From Phycisphaerales bacterium (GTDB lineage Bacteria > Planctomycetota > Phycisphaerae > Phycisphaerales > SM1A02), in assembly GCA_028278245.1 (NCBI GenBank), contig JANQEQ010000055.1:1-64000 (forward strand): a DNA stretch of 64,000 nucleotides, given 5' to 3'. This document shows, one piece after another, positions 8,248-16,927 of this stretch. Under the pieces are notes generated by a model. It had not been told where the DNA came from. It made no database searches and saw nothing but the letters and a program-made list of their open reading frames with translations. How positions within the stretch are numbered: position 1 is the stretch's first letter; every line of letters begins with the position of its first letter. Made by a program: the position numbers and the translations under genes.

Positions 8248-8286
8248 CCAAGTCTTCGTGACAAAAATGTCACTCAGACTCGGCTT
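8248..8286. repeat. Dispersed hairpin repeat, family A copy 1
   Basis: CCAAGTCTTCGTGACA...TGTCACTCAGACTCGGCTT forms an imperfect hairpin (GTGACA pairs with TGTCAC; outer AGTCT with AGACT). A second copy in inverse orientation lies at 55556-55597 with a different but still self-complementary loop. It sits in the gap between lptB (start 8137) and the DUF4870 gene (stop 8306). Confidence 0.7.
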
Positions 8287-8305
8287 GTTTTTCCTGAAGC
8301 GGGGA

Positions 8306-8707
8306 TTATTTGATGAATCGGAATGTCAATGGGTAGCGGAATGGTGTACCGCTGGCAGCATTGACGCTGGCGATGATGACAAGGATCAGTTCCGCAATCA
8401 CGATTCCACCCATGAGAATGCCCCCAATACAAATGAACAGAAGCGGGATGCAGATGATGATCGCGATCAGAACTGTAATCTGAAAATTCAGCGACTCCTT
8501 CCCCTGGTCATCCACGAATGGGGAGCTGTCTTTTTTCACCAGCCAAATGATCAGGGGACCGAGAATGTTTCCAAACGGAACAACATAGCCACAGAATGCC
8601 AGCAGATGGCAGAGCATACCGAGTGTTTTCTCTTCACTGGTGAGCTCACCAAAGGGAGGAGGGTGTGGGGGAAGATCGTCTACAGGTGAGGGGGGAATGG
8701 TACTCAT
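8306..8707 (-). CDS. DUF4870 membrane protein (copy 1)
   Basis: The 133-residue protein carries the DUF4870 (Tic20-like) pattern: TSEEKTLGMLCHLLAFCGYVVP, PLIIWLVKKDSSPFVDDQGKESLNFQ, a central hydrophobic helix pair and FRYPLTFRFIK at the end. Three membrane segments are expected. Function of the family is not known. It is the third of three tandem minus-strand paralogues (with 8739-9158 and 9293-9703). Its N-terminus is Pro-rich (DDLPPHPPPFGEL), encoded by one of the recurrent GTGTGGGGG stretches. Confidence 0.88.
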   Translation of the reverse strand: MSTIPPSPVDDLPPHPPPFGELTSEEKTLGMLCHLLAFCGYVVPFGNILGPLIIWLVKKDSSPFVDDQGKESLNFQITVLIAIIICIPLLFICIGGILMGGIVIAELILVIIASVNAASGTPFRYPLTFRFIK

Positions 8708-8738
8708 TACAGCCGCTCATGGTGACGCATAAATGCGA

Positions 8739-9158
8739 TCAGGACAAGAAGCGAATGGACATGGGATAGCGGAAATATTCGCCATTGCCCGCTGCGACTG
8801 CTCCGCGGATGGTGCTGATAATTGCCACGATCCACAACACAGGAAAGAGGACAATCCCGATGATCGTGATGCCGAGCAGGAAGTGGTAGATGATCAGGGA
8901 GATGCTGAAGTTCAGTGCATCCCGACCGTGGTCGTCTTCAAATGCAGAGCTTTTTTTCCGTACCAGCCAGAGTACGAGGGTCGTCACGACGGGGATCGGG
9001 ATGAAAATATCAGCAATGCGCGACAGATGCATCAGCACGCCCCACGTGCGCTGTGAGTCAGTCACATTTTTCTGTTCCAGCCGCGGCCCGACCTGGGCAC
9101 ATTCCGCTCCTCTCCCAACATCCGGGCAACACTGGACTGAAGATATTGCAACACTCAT
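8739..9158 (-). CDS. DUF4870 membrane protein (copy 2)
   Basis: A 139-residue paralogue of its two neighbours, with TWGVLMHLSRIADIFIP, TLVLWLVRKKSSAFEDDHGRDALNFS and the closing FRYPMSIRFLS. The N-terminal 35 residues differ from the other copies and contain two Cys. The start could also lie further inside. A 31-nt gap to copy 1 suggests one transcript. Confidence 0.87.
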   Translation of the reverse strand: MSVAISSVQCCPDVGRGAECAQVGPRLEQKNVTDSQRTWGVLMHLSRIADIFIPIPVVTTLVLWLVRKKSSAFEDDHGRDALNFSISLIIYHFLLGITIIGIVLFPVLWIVAIISTIRGAVAAGNGEYFRYPMSIRFLS

Positions 9159-9292
9159 TGTCAGTACCCTCTACTTCTTTGTTTTACGGGTTGAGCCGGA
9201 AAAGATTTCATTTAAATATCCAGGGAATTAGCGCGAACTTTCATCGGCAGATGAAAGAATAGCGTAAATCATTGATTTCAAGGGGATTACCG

Positions 9293-9703
9293 TTAGAAGA
9301 AGCGGATGGTGATCGGATAACGGAAATATTCTGCGTTGCTTGCAGAAATGGCTCCCCGGATCAGGCTGATCACCCAGACCACCGCAATCACGATCGGAAT
9401 GATGATTGTCCAGAACGTGAGCAGGATGTAGATCATCATGCTGAGGTGGAAGTTGATGACCTCCCTGCCATGGTCGTCGACGAAATCGGACCGATTTTTA
9501 CCGATGATCCACAACACCAGGGGTGTCAGGATCAAAGCGGGAAATAAGAAGCAGGCAAACGGGGTGAGGTGCATCGCGATGCCGAAGTTGCGATCAGCAT
9601 CTGAGACAACTTCCGGCTTTAGGCGGGCATGGGGTGACGAATCCGTTGTTGCTGGATTAGACGAAGAATGTGATTGATTATCAACCGTCATGACCGGGGG
9701 CAT
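9293..9703 (-). CDS. DUF4870 membrane protein (copy 3)
   Basis: A 136-residue paralogue and the first of the tandem set in transcription order. It contains FGIAMHLTPFACFLFPALILTPLVLW, the conserved SDFVDDHGREVINFHLS and the ending FRYPITIRFF. A gap of 134 nt separates it from copy 2, so an additional promoter there is possible. Three copies side by side suggest a multimeric or functionally diversified membrane unit. Confidence 0.87.
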   Translation of the reverse strand: MPPVMTVDNQSHSSSNPATTDSSPHARLKPEVVSDADRNFGIAMHLTPFACFLFPALILTPLVLWIIGKNRSDFVDDHGREVINFHLSMMIYILLTFWTIIIPIVIAVVWVISLIRGAISASNAEYFRYPITIRFF

Positions 9704-9795
9704 TGTCCGTCCTCCGCTCTTGCTTATTCGGCAGGGGGCGCACCTGATTTCATTCCTGCCTGTTCAATGAATGAAGCTGACTGCGGAGATAAAAA

Positions 9796-10812
9796 TCAAT
9801 CCTTGGTCTCGTCCTCCTCTTGTTCCTCATCCGTGAATTCTTCCTCGTAATCCTCCTCATCTGGGAGTGGTTCCGGTTCTTCCTCCTCGCTACCGACCCT
9901 CTTTGCTTCCTCGGTCCATTCGTCGGGGTAAAAGCGGTGAGCGATGGCACCGACGATGAGATACAGGTTTTTGTAGACGTAATCATCAAGTTTGACCTGC
10001 TGACCATCCTTGTGGATCACAAAAGCGATGGATTTGGCCAACCACTTTTTCATGTCAATGTCGGCAATGTCATCAGCCTGCCAGGTACCGTGAGGAGCGG
10101 GCAGATAGAGAGTGCCATCCTCGTCCATGCGGTATTCCAGTTTTTTCGCGCGCAGGAACACCCACAGAAAATAAGGCGCGCAGGGTAGGCAAAGTATGAA
10201 CGCCCATTGGATGATCCGATCGAATTTCCCGGGTTTCTTGACGGTTCCTGTCTCATCAATCCACTGTCCGGCTCGTTCGTAGGCAGCCAGGGCGGGACCG
10301 GCCAGCGGCTGATCCGGCGCACGCCTTACTTGGGTACCCAGACGGAATAAAAACAGGTCTTTCAGCCAGGGTAATTCTCCCGCTTCAGTGATTGCCTGGA
10401 ACAGCCTTTGTGTTTCCTCAAATTCGGGATTCGCAGTGATCTCCTCAGGAAGTGCTTCTGCTTCAGAGAGGTGGAGAAACAGAAGGGAAAACCACTGCTC
10501 GTTGTCCGGATCCTTTACCGAGCGCGGGGTAATTCCTGCGGAAGTGGCAACTTTGTTGACGAGAGCATCAAGCTGATCTGCCTGAATGTCCAATGCATAT
10601 TGCAATTTTGTTACGAAGTCTTCATCAGCCGGGGATGCTTCCAAAACATCCTGTGTTGCTTCCAGAACGTGATAGCGATCATAAAGTGCTTGTTTTCTGG
10701 GAATTGCGACAGCGTAGTCATACACACCCCACACTCCCATGACCAGGCAGACGCCGGCAATGATGATCATCTTCAGGGCGTATCCCGGAGAAACTCTGGC
10801 AGTAATACTCAT
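9796..10812 (-). CDS. Two-helix membrane protein with acidic tail, unknown
   Basis: The ATG at 10812 gives 338 residues; an in-frame TTG lies four codons upstream, and neither start has a clear ribosome site. A membrane helix at about 16-34 and another near 200-220 flank an extracytoplasmic helical domain of about 165 residues. A second soluble part has a YRMDEDGTLYLPAPHGTW strand and ends in about 45 residues that are mostly Glu and Asp. I do not recognise the family. The acidic end echoes the Asp-rich protein at 93-455 only in composition. Confidence 0.7.
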   Translation of the reverse strand: MSITARVSPGYALKMIIIAGVCLVMGVWGVYDYAVAIPRKQALYDRYHVLEATQDVLEASPADEDFVTKLQYALDIQADQLDALVNKVATSAGITPRSVKDPDNEQWFSLLFLHLSEAEALPEEITANPEFEETQRLFQAITEAGELPWLKDLFLFRLGTQVRRAPDQPLAGPALAAYERAGQWIDETGTVKKPGKFDRIIQWAFILCLPCAPYFLWVFLRAKKLEYRMDEDGTLYLPAPHGTWQADDIADIDMKKWLAKSIAFVIHKDGQQVKLDDYVYKNLYLIVGAIAHRFYPDEWTEEAKRVGSEEEEPEPLPDEEDYEEEFTDEEQEEDETKD

Positions 10813-11075
10813 AACAGTGTCCAATTTGAGTGATTAACGATTTTCATGGATTCTTATCGGCTGGTGGGGAAAAGAAATATTGCCGAAGTAGGGGAATGAT
10901 TTGCGGGTATAATCGTCTTCATCTCAGAAGACGCCTTATTTTATGACCTCACGGTGCTAGAATGTAACTGATTATTCAGAACTCCGTGTATGAAATTCCG
11001 CAGTTCTCTCTCGTTGGAGATACAAGAGCAAAGCGAATCATACCTCGGGTCAAACTGAACTGAAGGGAAACCACG

Positions 11076-11372
11076 ATGAAAAACATCAAGAACAAATGCC
11101 TGTTGTGGTTGGCCATGGCTGGATTAACCGGATTCATCTTTTCCGCTGGTTGTGGTGGTGGTGGCACTGCTACGGGTAGCCATTCAACTGACAATGCATT
11201 GATCGGTGCCGGCCTCGGTGCCGCTGCGGGTGCAATCATCGGACATCAATCGGGAAGTGCCGGTGAAGGTGCTGCCATTGGAGCTGGTGCTGGAGCGCTG
11301 GGCGGTTACATCATCGGTAACGAACAAGACAAGTCTGAAATGCGCCGCAACGATCCCAACTACGATTACTGA
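11076..11372 (+). CDS. Glycine-zipper outer-membrane lipoprotein
   Basis: The 98-residue protein has a lipoprotein signal ending FSAGC (lipidated Cys at about 26), a GGGG linker, then two glycine-zipper helices (IGAGLGAAAGAIIG and GAAIGAGAGALGGYIIG) typical of SlyB/YMGG-like lipoproteins. The tail is charged. GAAGGGAAA upstream of the ATG serves as ribosome site. The family typically inserts into or spans the outer membrane; the specific role is unknown. It is a single gene with two hairpin repeats immediately downstream. Confidence 0.85.
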   Translation: MKNIKNKCLLWLAMAGLTGFIFSAGCGGGGTATGSHSTDNALIGAGLGAAAGAIIGHQSGSAGEGAAIGAGAGALGGYIIGNEQDKSEMRRNDPNYDY

Positions 11373-11390
11373 ATCACATAGCAAGTCGTA

Positions 11391-11435
11391 ACCCGGATCT
11401 GACGAACGAGCATAGCGAGTGAGGAAGATCCGGGT
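11391..11435. repeat. Intergenic hairpin, related to family B
   Basis: ACCCGGATCT (11391-11400) pairs with AGATCCGGGT (11426-11435). Read on the minus strand the inside contains GATCTTCCTCACTCG, resembling the family B repeat at 11471-11505. It may also act as a terminator for the lipoprotein gene. Confidence 0.5.
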
Positions 11436-11470
11436 AAGTCTGATCGTTAACTGAAATGATTACTGAGTTT

Positions 11471-11505
11471 CGCATCTTCCTCGGGGACTCGTCAGATGCG
11501 GCTTA
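11471..11505. repeat. Dispersed hairpin repeat, family B copy 1
   Basis: A 35-nt sequence starting CGCATCTTCCTCGGGGACTC, with GCATCT pairing with AGATGC. It matches 55615-55649 at 32 of 35 positions. Confidence 0.7.
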
Positions 11506-11524
11506 CGTTTGATTGGTGTGTAAA

Positions 11525-12085
11525 CTACTCATCAGATGACCACAAACCTACCGCACGCTGACGAGCGCTGCGCTCCACCTGCGCATAACGGCTCAATCGA
11601 GAATGAGGCCACCGGTCATCAATCCACGCAAGCCCGGCATCCAGCAGGTTTTCGTTGAGACTGCGGCCATCTTCCAGTTCGATGTGCGCCAGAAGCCTGC
11701 CGAACTTATCTCGTGTGGTGTGTGATTCCAGGGTGAGGGTTATGCCCTGCCCCCGGACCTGACTGCGAGTGAATTCAACTGCCTGTTGCGCCCACGGCTG
11801 GGCTTCCCGATCGGGTCCGGCTGCTTCAGGGCAGTTGATTCCACACAAGCGCACGCGAGTTGAGGCATGATCTTGAACATGGTCCGGCTGATCGATTTCA
11901 AGTGTGTCACCGTCAATAACCCTGAGCACTCGAATCTGACGGCCGTGATAACTCTGCATGTCATCGGTATGCCGCACGAGCAACCAGCCACACTGGTCTG
12001 CAATAATCAAGGCCACAACACCCAGACCACCTATCCAGAACAGACGGCGTGCGGGATGGTAGCGTAATGCTGATCGAAGAGACAC
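11525..12085 (-). CDS. Membrane-anchored thermonuclease (SNase-like)
   Basis: The 186-residue protein has one membrane helix (about 16-34), then a staphylococcal-nuclease fold: IRVLRVIDGDTLEI, TRVRLCGINCPEA (the R-x-x-G-I-x-x-P-E core), TRDKFGRLLAHIEL and LNENLLDAGLAW. Catalytic residues of the family are represented (the D of DGDT and the R of VRLCGI, with a further R in KFGR). It should degrade DNA or RNA outside the cytoplasm in a calcium-dependent way. It lies 13 nt after the unknown gene at 12099 and may share its transcript. Confidence 0.88.
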   Translation of the reverse strand: MSLRSALRYHPARRLFWIGGLGVVALIIADQCGWLLVRHTDDMQSYHGRQIRVLRVIDGDTLEIDQPDHVQDHASTRVRLCGINCPEAAGPDREAQPWAQQAVEFTRSQVRGQGITLTLESHTTRDKFGRLLAHIELEDGRSLNENLLDAGLAWIDDRWPHSRLSRYAQVERSARQRAVGLWSSDE

Positions 12086-12098
12086 GGGAAGAATGAGC

Positions 12099-12791
12099 TT
12101 ATTTTTTCGGGGTTGAGGGGGATTGAGCCTGTTTTTCCATCAGATCCCGATGTGCATCTTTGCACGCCTGCTCCAATGCCTGGTGAAGACCTTCGTGTTC
12201 GGGAATGGTATCCAGATAATCCATAAGGGTGTCGAGGAAGCGATGCGATGCCATTTCAGGATCGATCGATTGCAGGGCAAAATCACCCAACAGTGACATA
12301 GCGTCGGCGAACCAAGCCAGGTCAGGATGATCCAGATCGTCCGGCGGATCAACCTTCGTTCGGATTGAACCTGAAGGTCCGACGGCAACAATCGGGCAAA
12401 GCCCCAACTGCGTGATGGGTTCTCGGCAGAGCACCGCCACGGGGATCTCCCGATGCAGAGCTTCCAGCCTGAAACGCCTGGCATCAGAGCCGACCAGCGG
12501 AGGTTGCACGAGGTAACACCCGGGCTTGATCTTCATGTTTTCAGAAAGTTCAGAATCCAGAATCGTGATGTTCTTGACATCAAGCGCCTGTTGCAGGCGA
12601 TGCCGGCGCGCTTCCATCAAAGGCATGACAATGCGAGCCATCTGGTCAAAATCATCATCCTGTCGCGACATGGCCAGTGCTTTGCTTGCCATTCGCTCAG
12701 CTTCAAAGTACGACATACGCGCCAGCGATTCGCTGGCTTTTTTCATCAAGTCATCAATTTTTTCTGATTTTGGTGCCACCGGCATAGTCAT
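12099..12791 (-). CDS. Unknown helical protein, second of a coupled pair
   Basis: The ATG at 12791 overlaps the stop of the upstream gene (ATGA), which decides the start; 230 residues result. A helical TPR-like N-terminus (about 10-65, ESLARMSYFEAERMASKALAMSRQ) precedes an alpha/beta part with YLVQPPLVGSDARRFR and PVAVLCREPITQLGLCPIVAVG. I recognise no family. The overlap points to translational coupling with the gene at 12788-13396 and probably a joint function. Confidence 0.72.
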   Translation of the reverse strand: MTMPVAPKSEKIDDLMKKASESLARMSYFEAERMASKALAMSRQDDDFDQMARIVMPLMEARRHRLQQALDVKNITILDSELSENMKIKPGCYLVQPPLVGSDARRFRLEALHREIPVAVLCREPITQLGLCPIVAVGPSGSIRTKVDPPDDLDHPDLAWFADAMSLLGDFALQSIDPEMASHRFLDTLMDYLDTIPEHEGLHQALEQACKDAHRDLMEKQAQSPSTPKK

Positions 12792-13396
12792 GAATCCTCT
12801 GTGGGGCTGTGAACAATCGGCATCTGGAGAATCTCCCGCCAATGAGTGACAACTTCAGCGAGATCGTAGCGCAGAGAATCTGACAAACCGATGGAATCGT
12901 TATTTTTCAGGAACGAGCGAAGCGTGCGGAGTTGTTCCTCCAGGTGGACGATGGCTTTTTCAAATTGATCAATGCCGGTTTCGGTTCCGCCGAATCTCGC
13001 CAGTACCGTTGTACCCATGGACACTGCCTGTTGAATCTGGTGCCAGATTGTCAGGGCTTCGTTCAGTTTGTCCATTGCATCTGAATGCTGGCTGTTTTCC
13101 AGGCATTCAGCCGCCCCCAACTGGAGTGACTCCACCTCTGAAAGTGCGGCTGCCGCATCGGCAAAAGTATCTTCAACCAGTTGCACCGGATCGGTTGAGA
13201 TCAGGCGAACATCTTCAATCGAAGATGACGATGCTTCCAAAGCAGCCAGATCCTTCTCCTGACACGATTTATCATCAACGATGATTTCTACCACCATGTG
13301 ACCCTGCTCCTGAGCAAGGGTGGATCCTTTGGTCACGGCTTCCATGACCGATTTGGTTTCAATGCCACACAGTTCGTCGTTGAGGTAAACCCGCAT
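12788..13396 (-). CDS. Unknown protein, first of a coupled pair
   Basis: The ATG at 13396 has AAGGA about 10 nt upstream; a GTG three codons earlier would be too close to it. The 202 residues begin with a compact beta-alpha segment (MRVYLNDELCGIETKSVMEAV) and continue in long amphipathic helices (about 75-195). I recognise no family. The stop overlaps the start of the next gene by ATGA. The three unknown genes from 12099 to 14058 run in one direction and are all rich in acidic residues. Confidence 0.72.
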   Translation of the reverse strand: MRVYLNDELCGIETKSVMEAVTKGSTLAQEQGHMVVEIIVDDKSCQEKDLAALEASSSSIEDVRLISTDPVQLVEDTFADAAAALSEVESLQLGAAECLENSQHSDAMDKLNEALTIWHQIQQAVSMGTTVLARFGGTETGIDQFEKAIVHLEEQLRTLRSFLKNNDSIGLSDSLRYDLAEVVTHWREILQMPIVHSPTEDS

Positions 13397-13485
13397 AAAA
13401 ACCACATCCTTTTGGTTTCTGCCTGATTGACAAAGTAAATGTGTTTCCGGATCGAGTGGGGAATATTTCCCTGGTCCGGTTTCGA

Positions 13486-14058
13486 TCAGGTTTCAAAGAG
13501 TTCGGTCAGTTCATCAGCTAGCACCTGATGCCCGACGCTGATGTGAAATGCTCCTTCCGGAACAAATTCCACCAGAACCGGTGCAGCAGTGGAAGTCAGC
13601 ATGAGTCCCTGATCGGGATTGTCTGCATCCTGAACCAGCGCATGCATCATGGCGTTGAGGATTTGGAAATCACCCGGCTCACACAGCAGCGGATCCCGAC
13701 GATTCAGCTCCACGGTGGCGGCAGCATCTACCGCCTGCCAGTCTTCATTTTCAGCCAGGCTGAAAGCCACTGTGTCAAAGATGTGTCTCCACGGCTGGGC
13801 GGGGATCAGCAGCACCTGTTCAAGACGTAACTTGAGAATGATGCTCTCCACCACATCACCCAGTTGATCTTGTGTTACGGTGAAGCACCTGGCGCCTTCC
13901 TGAGCGGCGACCGACGAATCATCGTGCGCGACATGGAGCTGGACGACCATTTCGCCCTCCTCCATGCGCAGATGCATGCGATCACCTTCGCCCTCAGTTT
14001 CGTAGATCCCCTGTTCCTGCAAGAGGTTGAGCACATCGTCGTCGTGAACGAATTCCAC
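13486..14058 (-). CDS. Unknown acidic protein
   Basis: A 190-residue protein without signal peptide or membrane segment. The N-terminal third is strongly acidic (MEFVHDDDVLNLLQEQGIY), and the central part has hydrophobic patches (VVESIILKLRLEQVLLIPAQPW). I recognise no family. It is the first gene of a probable three-gene minus-strand unit with 12788-13396 and 12099-12791, and is divergent from the phosphatase gene at 14234 across a 175-nt promoter region. Confidence 0.7.
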   Translation of the reverse strand: MEFVHDDDVLNLLQEQGIYETEGEGDRMHLRMEEGEMVVQLHVAHDDSSVAAQEGARCFTVTQDQLGDVVESIILKLRLEQVLLIPAQPWRHIFDTVAFSLAENEDWQAVDAAATVELNRRDPLLCEPGDFQILNAMMHALVQDADNPDQGLMLTSTAAPVLVEFVPEGAFHISVGHQVLADELTELFET

Positions 14059-14233
14059 TGGTCTCTCCGTAATGTATGGTGGGTTTCGTTAGTTTATGCG
14101 CGTTACTTTACCTCAGATTCGGAGATTGCAATACTCATCTTGACTTTTGAGCGGATGAACCTGCCGTTTGTTTACCTGTTGAGGGCAAAAAAGGTACTAT
14201 TTTCCGTTCAGATCCCATGAATCAGGAGCGATC

Positions 14234-14689
14234 ATGCGCACGATTCTGTTTGTTTGTACCGGAAATACATGCCGCAGTCCCATGGCCGAGGCTGTCGCTC
14301 GTCACTGGGCTGAGCGGGAATCCTCCCGGGAAGCGGGGGAAACGGTCTTTGCCTCAGCAGGGGTGCAGGCTGCCGAGGGGATGCCGACCACCCCCGAAGC
14401 TATAACTTCACTGGCACAATTGGGCATTGACCACACCGGGGCCAGCCGCCTCCTCACCGCAGAGATGATTCGCCAGGCGGAGCGGGTGTATTGCATGACA
14501 AGTCATCACGTCAGGGCAGCCCAGGCTCTGGTGCAGAATGATCCTGCTTTGATTTCCAGGATCACCCTGCTGGATCCGAACGGTGACATCGATGATCCCA
14601 TTGGCATGGATGAGGAAGCGTACATTGCCCTGGCTGAGGAATTCATGGATCTGATTCCTCGCCGCATCAGGGAGGTTGTTCATCGATGA
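14234..14689 (+). CDS. Low-molecular-weight protein arginine/tyrosine phosphatase
   Basis: The 151-residue protein has the P-loop VCTGNTCRSPMAEA with nucleophile C8 and R14 and the general acid motif DP at 121-122. The Thr in CTGNTCR (T12) is the residue that marks arginine phosphatases of the YwlE type rather than tyrosine phosphatases. If so, it would remove phosphate from arginine-phosphorylated proteins; the clpC gene is also in this window, but no McsB kinase is seen. AGGAGCG precedes the ATG. It overlaps rpiB by 4 nt, a linkage common in many bacteria. Confidence 0.88.
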   Translation: MRTILFVCTGNTCRSPMAEAVARHWAERESSREAGETVFASAGVQAAEGMPTTPEAITSLAQLGIDHTGASRLLTAEMIRQAERVYCMTSHHVRAAQALVQNDPALISRITLLDPNGDIDDPIGMDEEAYIALAEEFMDLIPRRIREVVHR

Positions 14690-15174
14690 TGTCTATTCAT
14701 TCCTACCGCGTTGCTCTGGGATGCGATCACCGTGGGGCAAAGGCAGTGCATTCAATAGCCGACCATCTCGCCCAGTCGGGGCACGAAGCGCTGTTGTTGG
14801 GAGACACTACCGAGGAATCGCACGATTACCCGGACAGCGCGTGGCTGGTGGGGCGGGCACTGATCGACGGCCGCGCTGATTTCGGTGTGCTGATATGCGG
14901 ATCGGGAATCGGGATTTCCATTGCCGCTAATAAAATGCCGGGCATTCGAGCTGCCCTGGCGGTTGATGTGCGGGCAAGTGAAATGAGTCGACGACATAAC
15001 AACGCCAACGTGCTCTGCCTGCCGGGCGATCGAATTACCCCGGAGGAATGCCTGCCGCTGGTCGATGCGTTTCTGGCAGCTTCGTTTGAGGGGGGTCGCC
15101 ATGCCAGAAGAGTGGATAAATTCCGACTGATCGAGGAAGGCATTGATCCCTCCGGCGTGTCGGCGGCATCGTGA
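14686..15174 (+). CDS. rpiB: Ribose-5-phosphate isomerase B
   Basis: RpiB interconverts ribose 5-phosphate and ribulose 5-phosphate in the pentose phosphate pathway. The 162-residue protein shows VALGCDHRGAKA, GDTTEESHDYPD, LICGSGIGISIAANKMPGI (the catalytic Cys-containing loop), AALAVDVRASEMSRRHNNANVLCLPGDRI. The start codon overlaps the stop of the phosphatase gene. Length is slightly above the usual 145-150 through a C-terminal extension. Confidence 0.95.
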   Translation: MMSIHSYRVALGCDHRGAKAVHSIADHLAQSGHEALLLGDTTEESHDYPDSAWLVGRALIDGRADFGVLICGSGIGISIAANKMPGIRAALAVDVRASEMSRRHNNANVLCLPGDRITPEECLPLVDAFLAASFEGGRHARRVDKFRLIEEGIDPSGVSAAS

Positions 15175-15204
15175 GTTTCCATCAGACCGCGCCTAAGATT
15201 CCCC

Positions 15205-16257
15205 ATGCCGCATGCTGCAAGAATACTTGATGCCAATGCAAACCGATCGCGTGAAGCGATGCGGATGCTGGAAGATATTGCGCGCTTTGCGCTGAATGAT
15301 TCGACACTCAGTGCTGAGTGGAAAAACCTGCGTCATGAGTTTCGTGCGGTGCTGGATCAACTTCCCCCCGGTTGGATTGAAGCGAACCGCAATGTAACCG
15401 GTGACGTGGGAACAATGCTGAGTACGCCGGCAGAAGGTGAGCGAAAAAATCTTCTAGACGTTGCGATCGCTGCGGGGAAGCGTCTCACCGAATCACTGCG
15501 CGTGATCGAAGAAACGATAAAAACAGTCGATGCGCATCTCGCTCCAAAAATTGAAAACCTGCGTTATCGCGCTTATGACCTGGCGGCCAAAGTGCAATCG
15601 CAGATGGGGACAGGTCGTGGATGTCAATGGCATATCTGCGTGTTGCTTACCGAATCACTCTGCCTCAAACCGTGGGAGGAGGTATTACACGCTGCAATTG
15701 ACGGCGGAGCGGATTGCATCCAGGTGCGGGAAAAATATCTGACCGATATGCAGTTGATAGACCGCGTGCAGCGCGTTGTGATGATTGCGAAACCGGCGGG
15801 TGTGAGCGTGATCGTCAACGATCGGCCGGACATTGCACTGATTACAGGCGCGGACGGTGTGCACCTGGGGCAGACGGATTTGCCGATTGCTGAGGTGCGT
15901 CGCCTGGCAGGTCGGAATCTGATTATTGGTTCCAGCACTCACGATCTCAGTGAAGCGAAGGCGGCTGTAGAAGCGGGCGCGGATTACTGCGGTGTGGGAG
16001 CGATGTTCCCCACCGCCGAGAAACCGGATCGGATTCCCATTGGACCAGGTTATCTACAGGATTTTATCGATCGCTGTCCGCAGATGCCGCACCTGGCGAT
16101 TGGCGGAATCACCCTGGCGAACATTCAGGAACTTATCCGCGTCAATGTGCAGGGGATTGCGGTAAGTAGCGCTGTTTGCCATGCTGAGGATCCCGAAGAG
16201 GTTGTCGCGCAGTTGAGACGAGCCATCACATCAACAGAATGTTCTACCGTTTCATAA
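15205..16257 (+). CDS. thiE: Thiamine-phosphate synthase with extra N-terminal domain
   Basis: ThiE joins HMP-PP and THZ-P to thiamine phosphate. The 350-residue protein has a helical N-terminal domain of about 140 residues (RILDANANRSREAMRMLEDIARF, a signature seen on ThiE of cyanobacteria and planctomycetes) followed by the TIM barrel: CIQVREKYLTDMQLI, VIVNDRPDIALITGADGVHLGQTD, IIGSSTHDLSEA, GADYCGVGAMFPTAEKP and LAIGGITLANI. All substrate-binding motifs are intact. It follows rpiB by 30 nt and probably belongs to the same transcript. Confidence 0.95.
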   Translation: MPHAARILDANANRSREAMRMLEDIARFALNDSTLSAEWKNLRHEFRAVLDQLPPGWIEANRNVTGDVGTMLSTPAEGERKNLLDVAIAAGKRLTESLRVIEETIKTVDAHLAPKIENLRYRAYDLAAKVQSQMGTGRGCQWHICVLLTESLCLKPWEEVLHAAIDGGADCIQVREKYLTDMQLIDRVQRVVMIAKPAGVSVIVNDRPDIALITGADGVHLGQTDLPIAEVRRLAGRNLIIGSSTHDLSEAKAAVEAGADYCGVGAMFPTAEKPDRIPIGPGYLQDFIDRCPQMPHLAIGGITLANIQELIRVNVQGIAVSSAVCHAEDPEEVVAQLRRAITSTECSTVS

Positions 16258-16300
16258 CGGTGTAAATCGGATTCCAAGTCTGTATTCGAGTTTATTGCCC

Positions 16301-16330
16301 ATGAAGCGTCGCGGCTTTGCCGCGCTTCTG
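16301..16330. terminator. Hairpin between convergent genes
   Basis: GAAGC and CGCGGC pair with GCCGCG and CTTC around TTT. There is no T run, so it is at best a weak bidirectional terminator for thiE and the gene ending at 16349. Confidence 0.35.
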
Positions 16331-16348
16331 TATGCAATAGGACCGACG

Positions 16349-16885
16349 TCATGATTTTTCGTCATCGGTCGTCAGGGGAGATACGCATTGCGCGGCATGG
16401 CGTACCGCGTCAGCCTGATCGGCCGGGCAGGGCAGCCCAGGGCCGCGCCAGCGCTTGCCGTCATGGACAAAAGCGAGATACCCCATGCCCTGACGATCAT
16501 CACCACGGTCCATGAGAAAGATCGGCACGAATCCCAGTTTGATCGTGTTGATATCAGCGGAAAAACAATGGCGATCACCAGCCTGCGATGTGTCGATCCG
16601 CACAGAGTAGCGATAGTTCATATCGCGCAGATGCAGGCTCGTCCCCCGTACCAGTTCCTTAAGCCGCTCTTCCGTTGCCTGACCGATATCATCGGATTCC
16701 GGTTCGCGCGGGGTTGTGTCGCGGTGAGGGACGCTGAAGATAATCAGTATCACTATCCCCACCACAGCACCCACAACTACCAGCCAGGCCAGTTGCTTAC
16801 CGATGGGATGGATCCAGATGACGATCCCCGATGCTGCAATCACACACAACAAAGCCAGGAGCAATCGTCTGGCGGAGATCAACAT
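16349..16885 (-). CDS. Two-helix membrane protein, unknown
   Basis: A 178-residue protein with two N-terminal membrane helices (about 7-24 and 31-50) and a soluble domain of about 115 residues containing HLRDMNYRYSVRIDTS, FLMDRGDDRQGMGYLAFVHDG and a C-terminal CVSPLTTDDEKS. The family is not known to me. It ends 43 nt before the end of the purL-type gene's upstream neighbour region and shares its strand with that gene. Confidence 0.7.
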   Translation of the reverse strand: MLISARRLLLALLCVIAASGIVIWIHPIGKQLAWLVVVGAVVGIVILIIFSVPHRDTTPREPESDDIGQATEERLKELVRGTSLHLRDMNYRYSVRIDTSQAGDRHCFSADINTIKLGFVPIFLMDRGDDRQGMGYLAFVHDGKRWRGPGLPCPADQADAVRHAAQCVSPLTTDDEKS

Positions 16886-16927
16886 AATTCATAGTGTACC
16901 AGTAAAGTGGGGAAGTCGGTGTATGAA

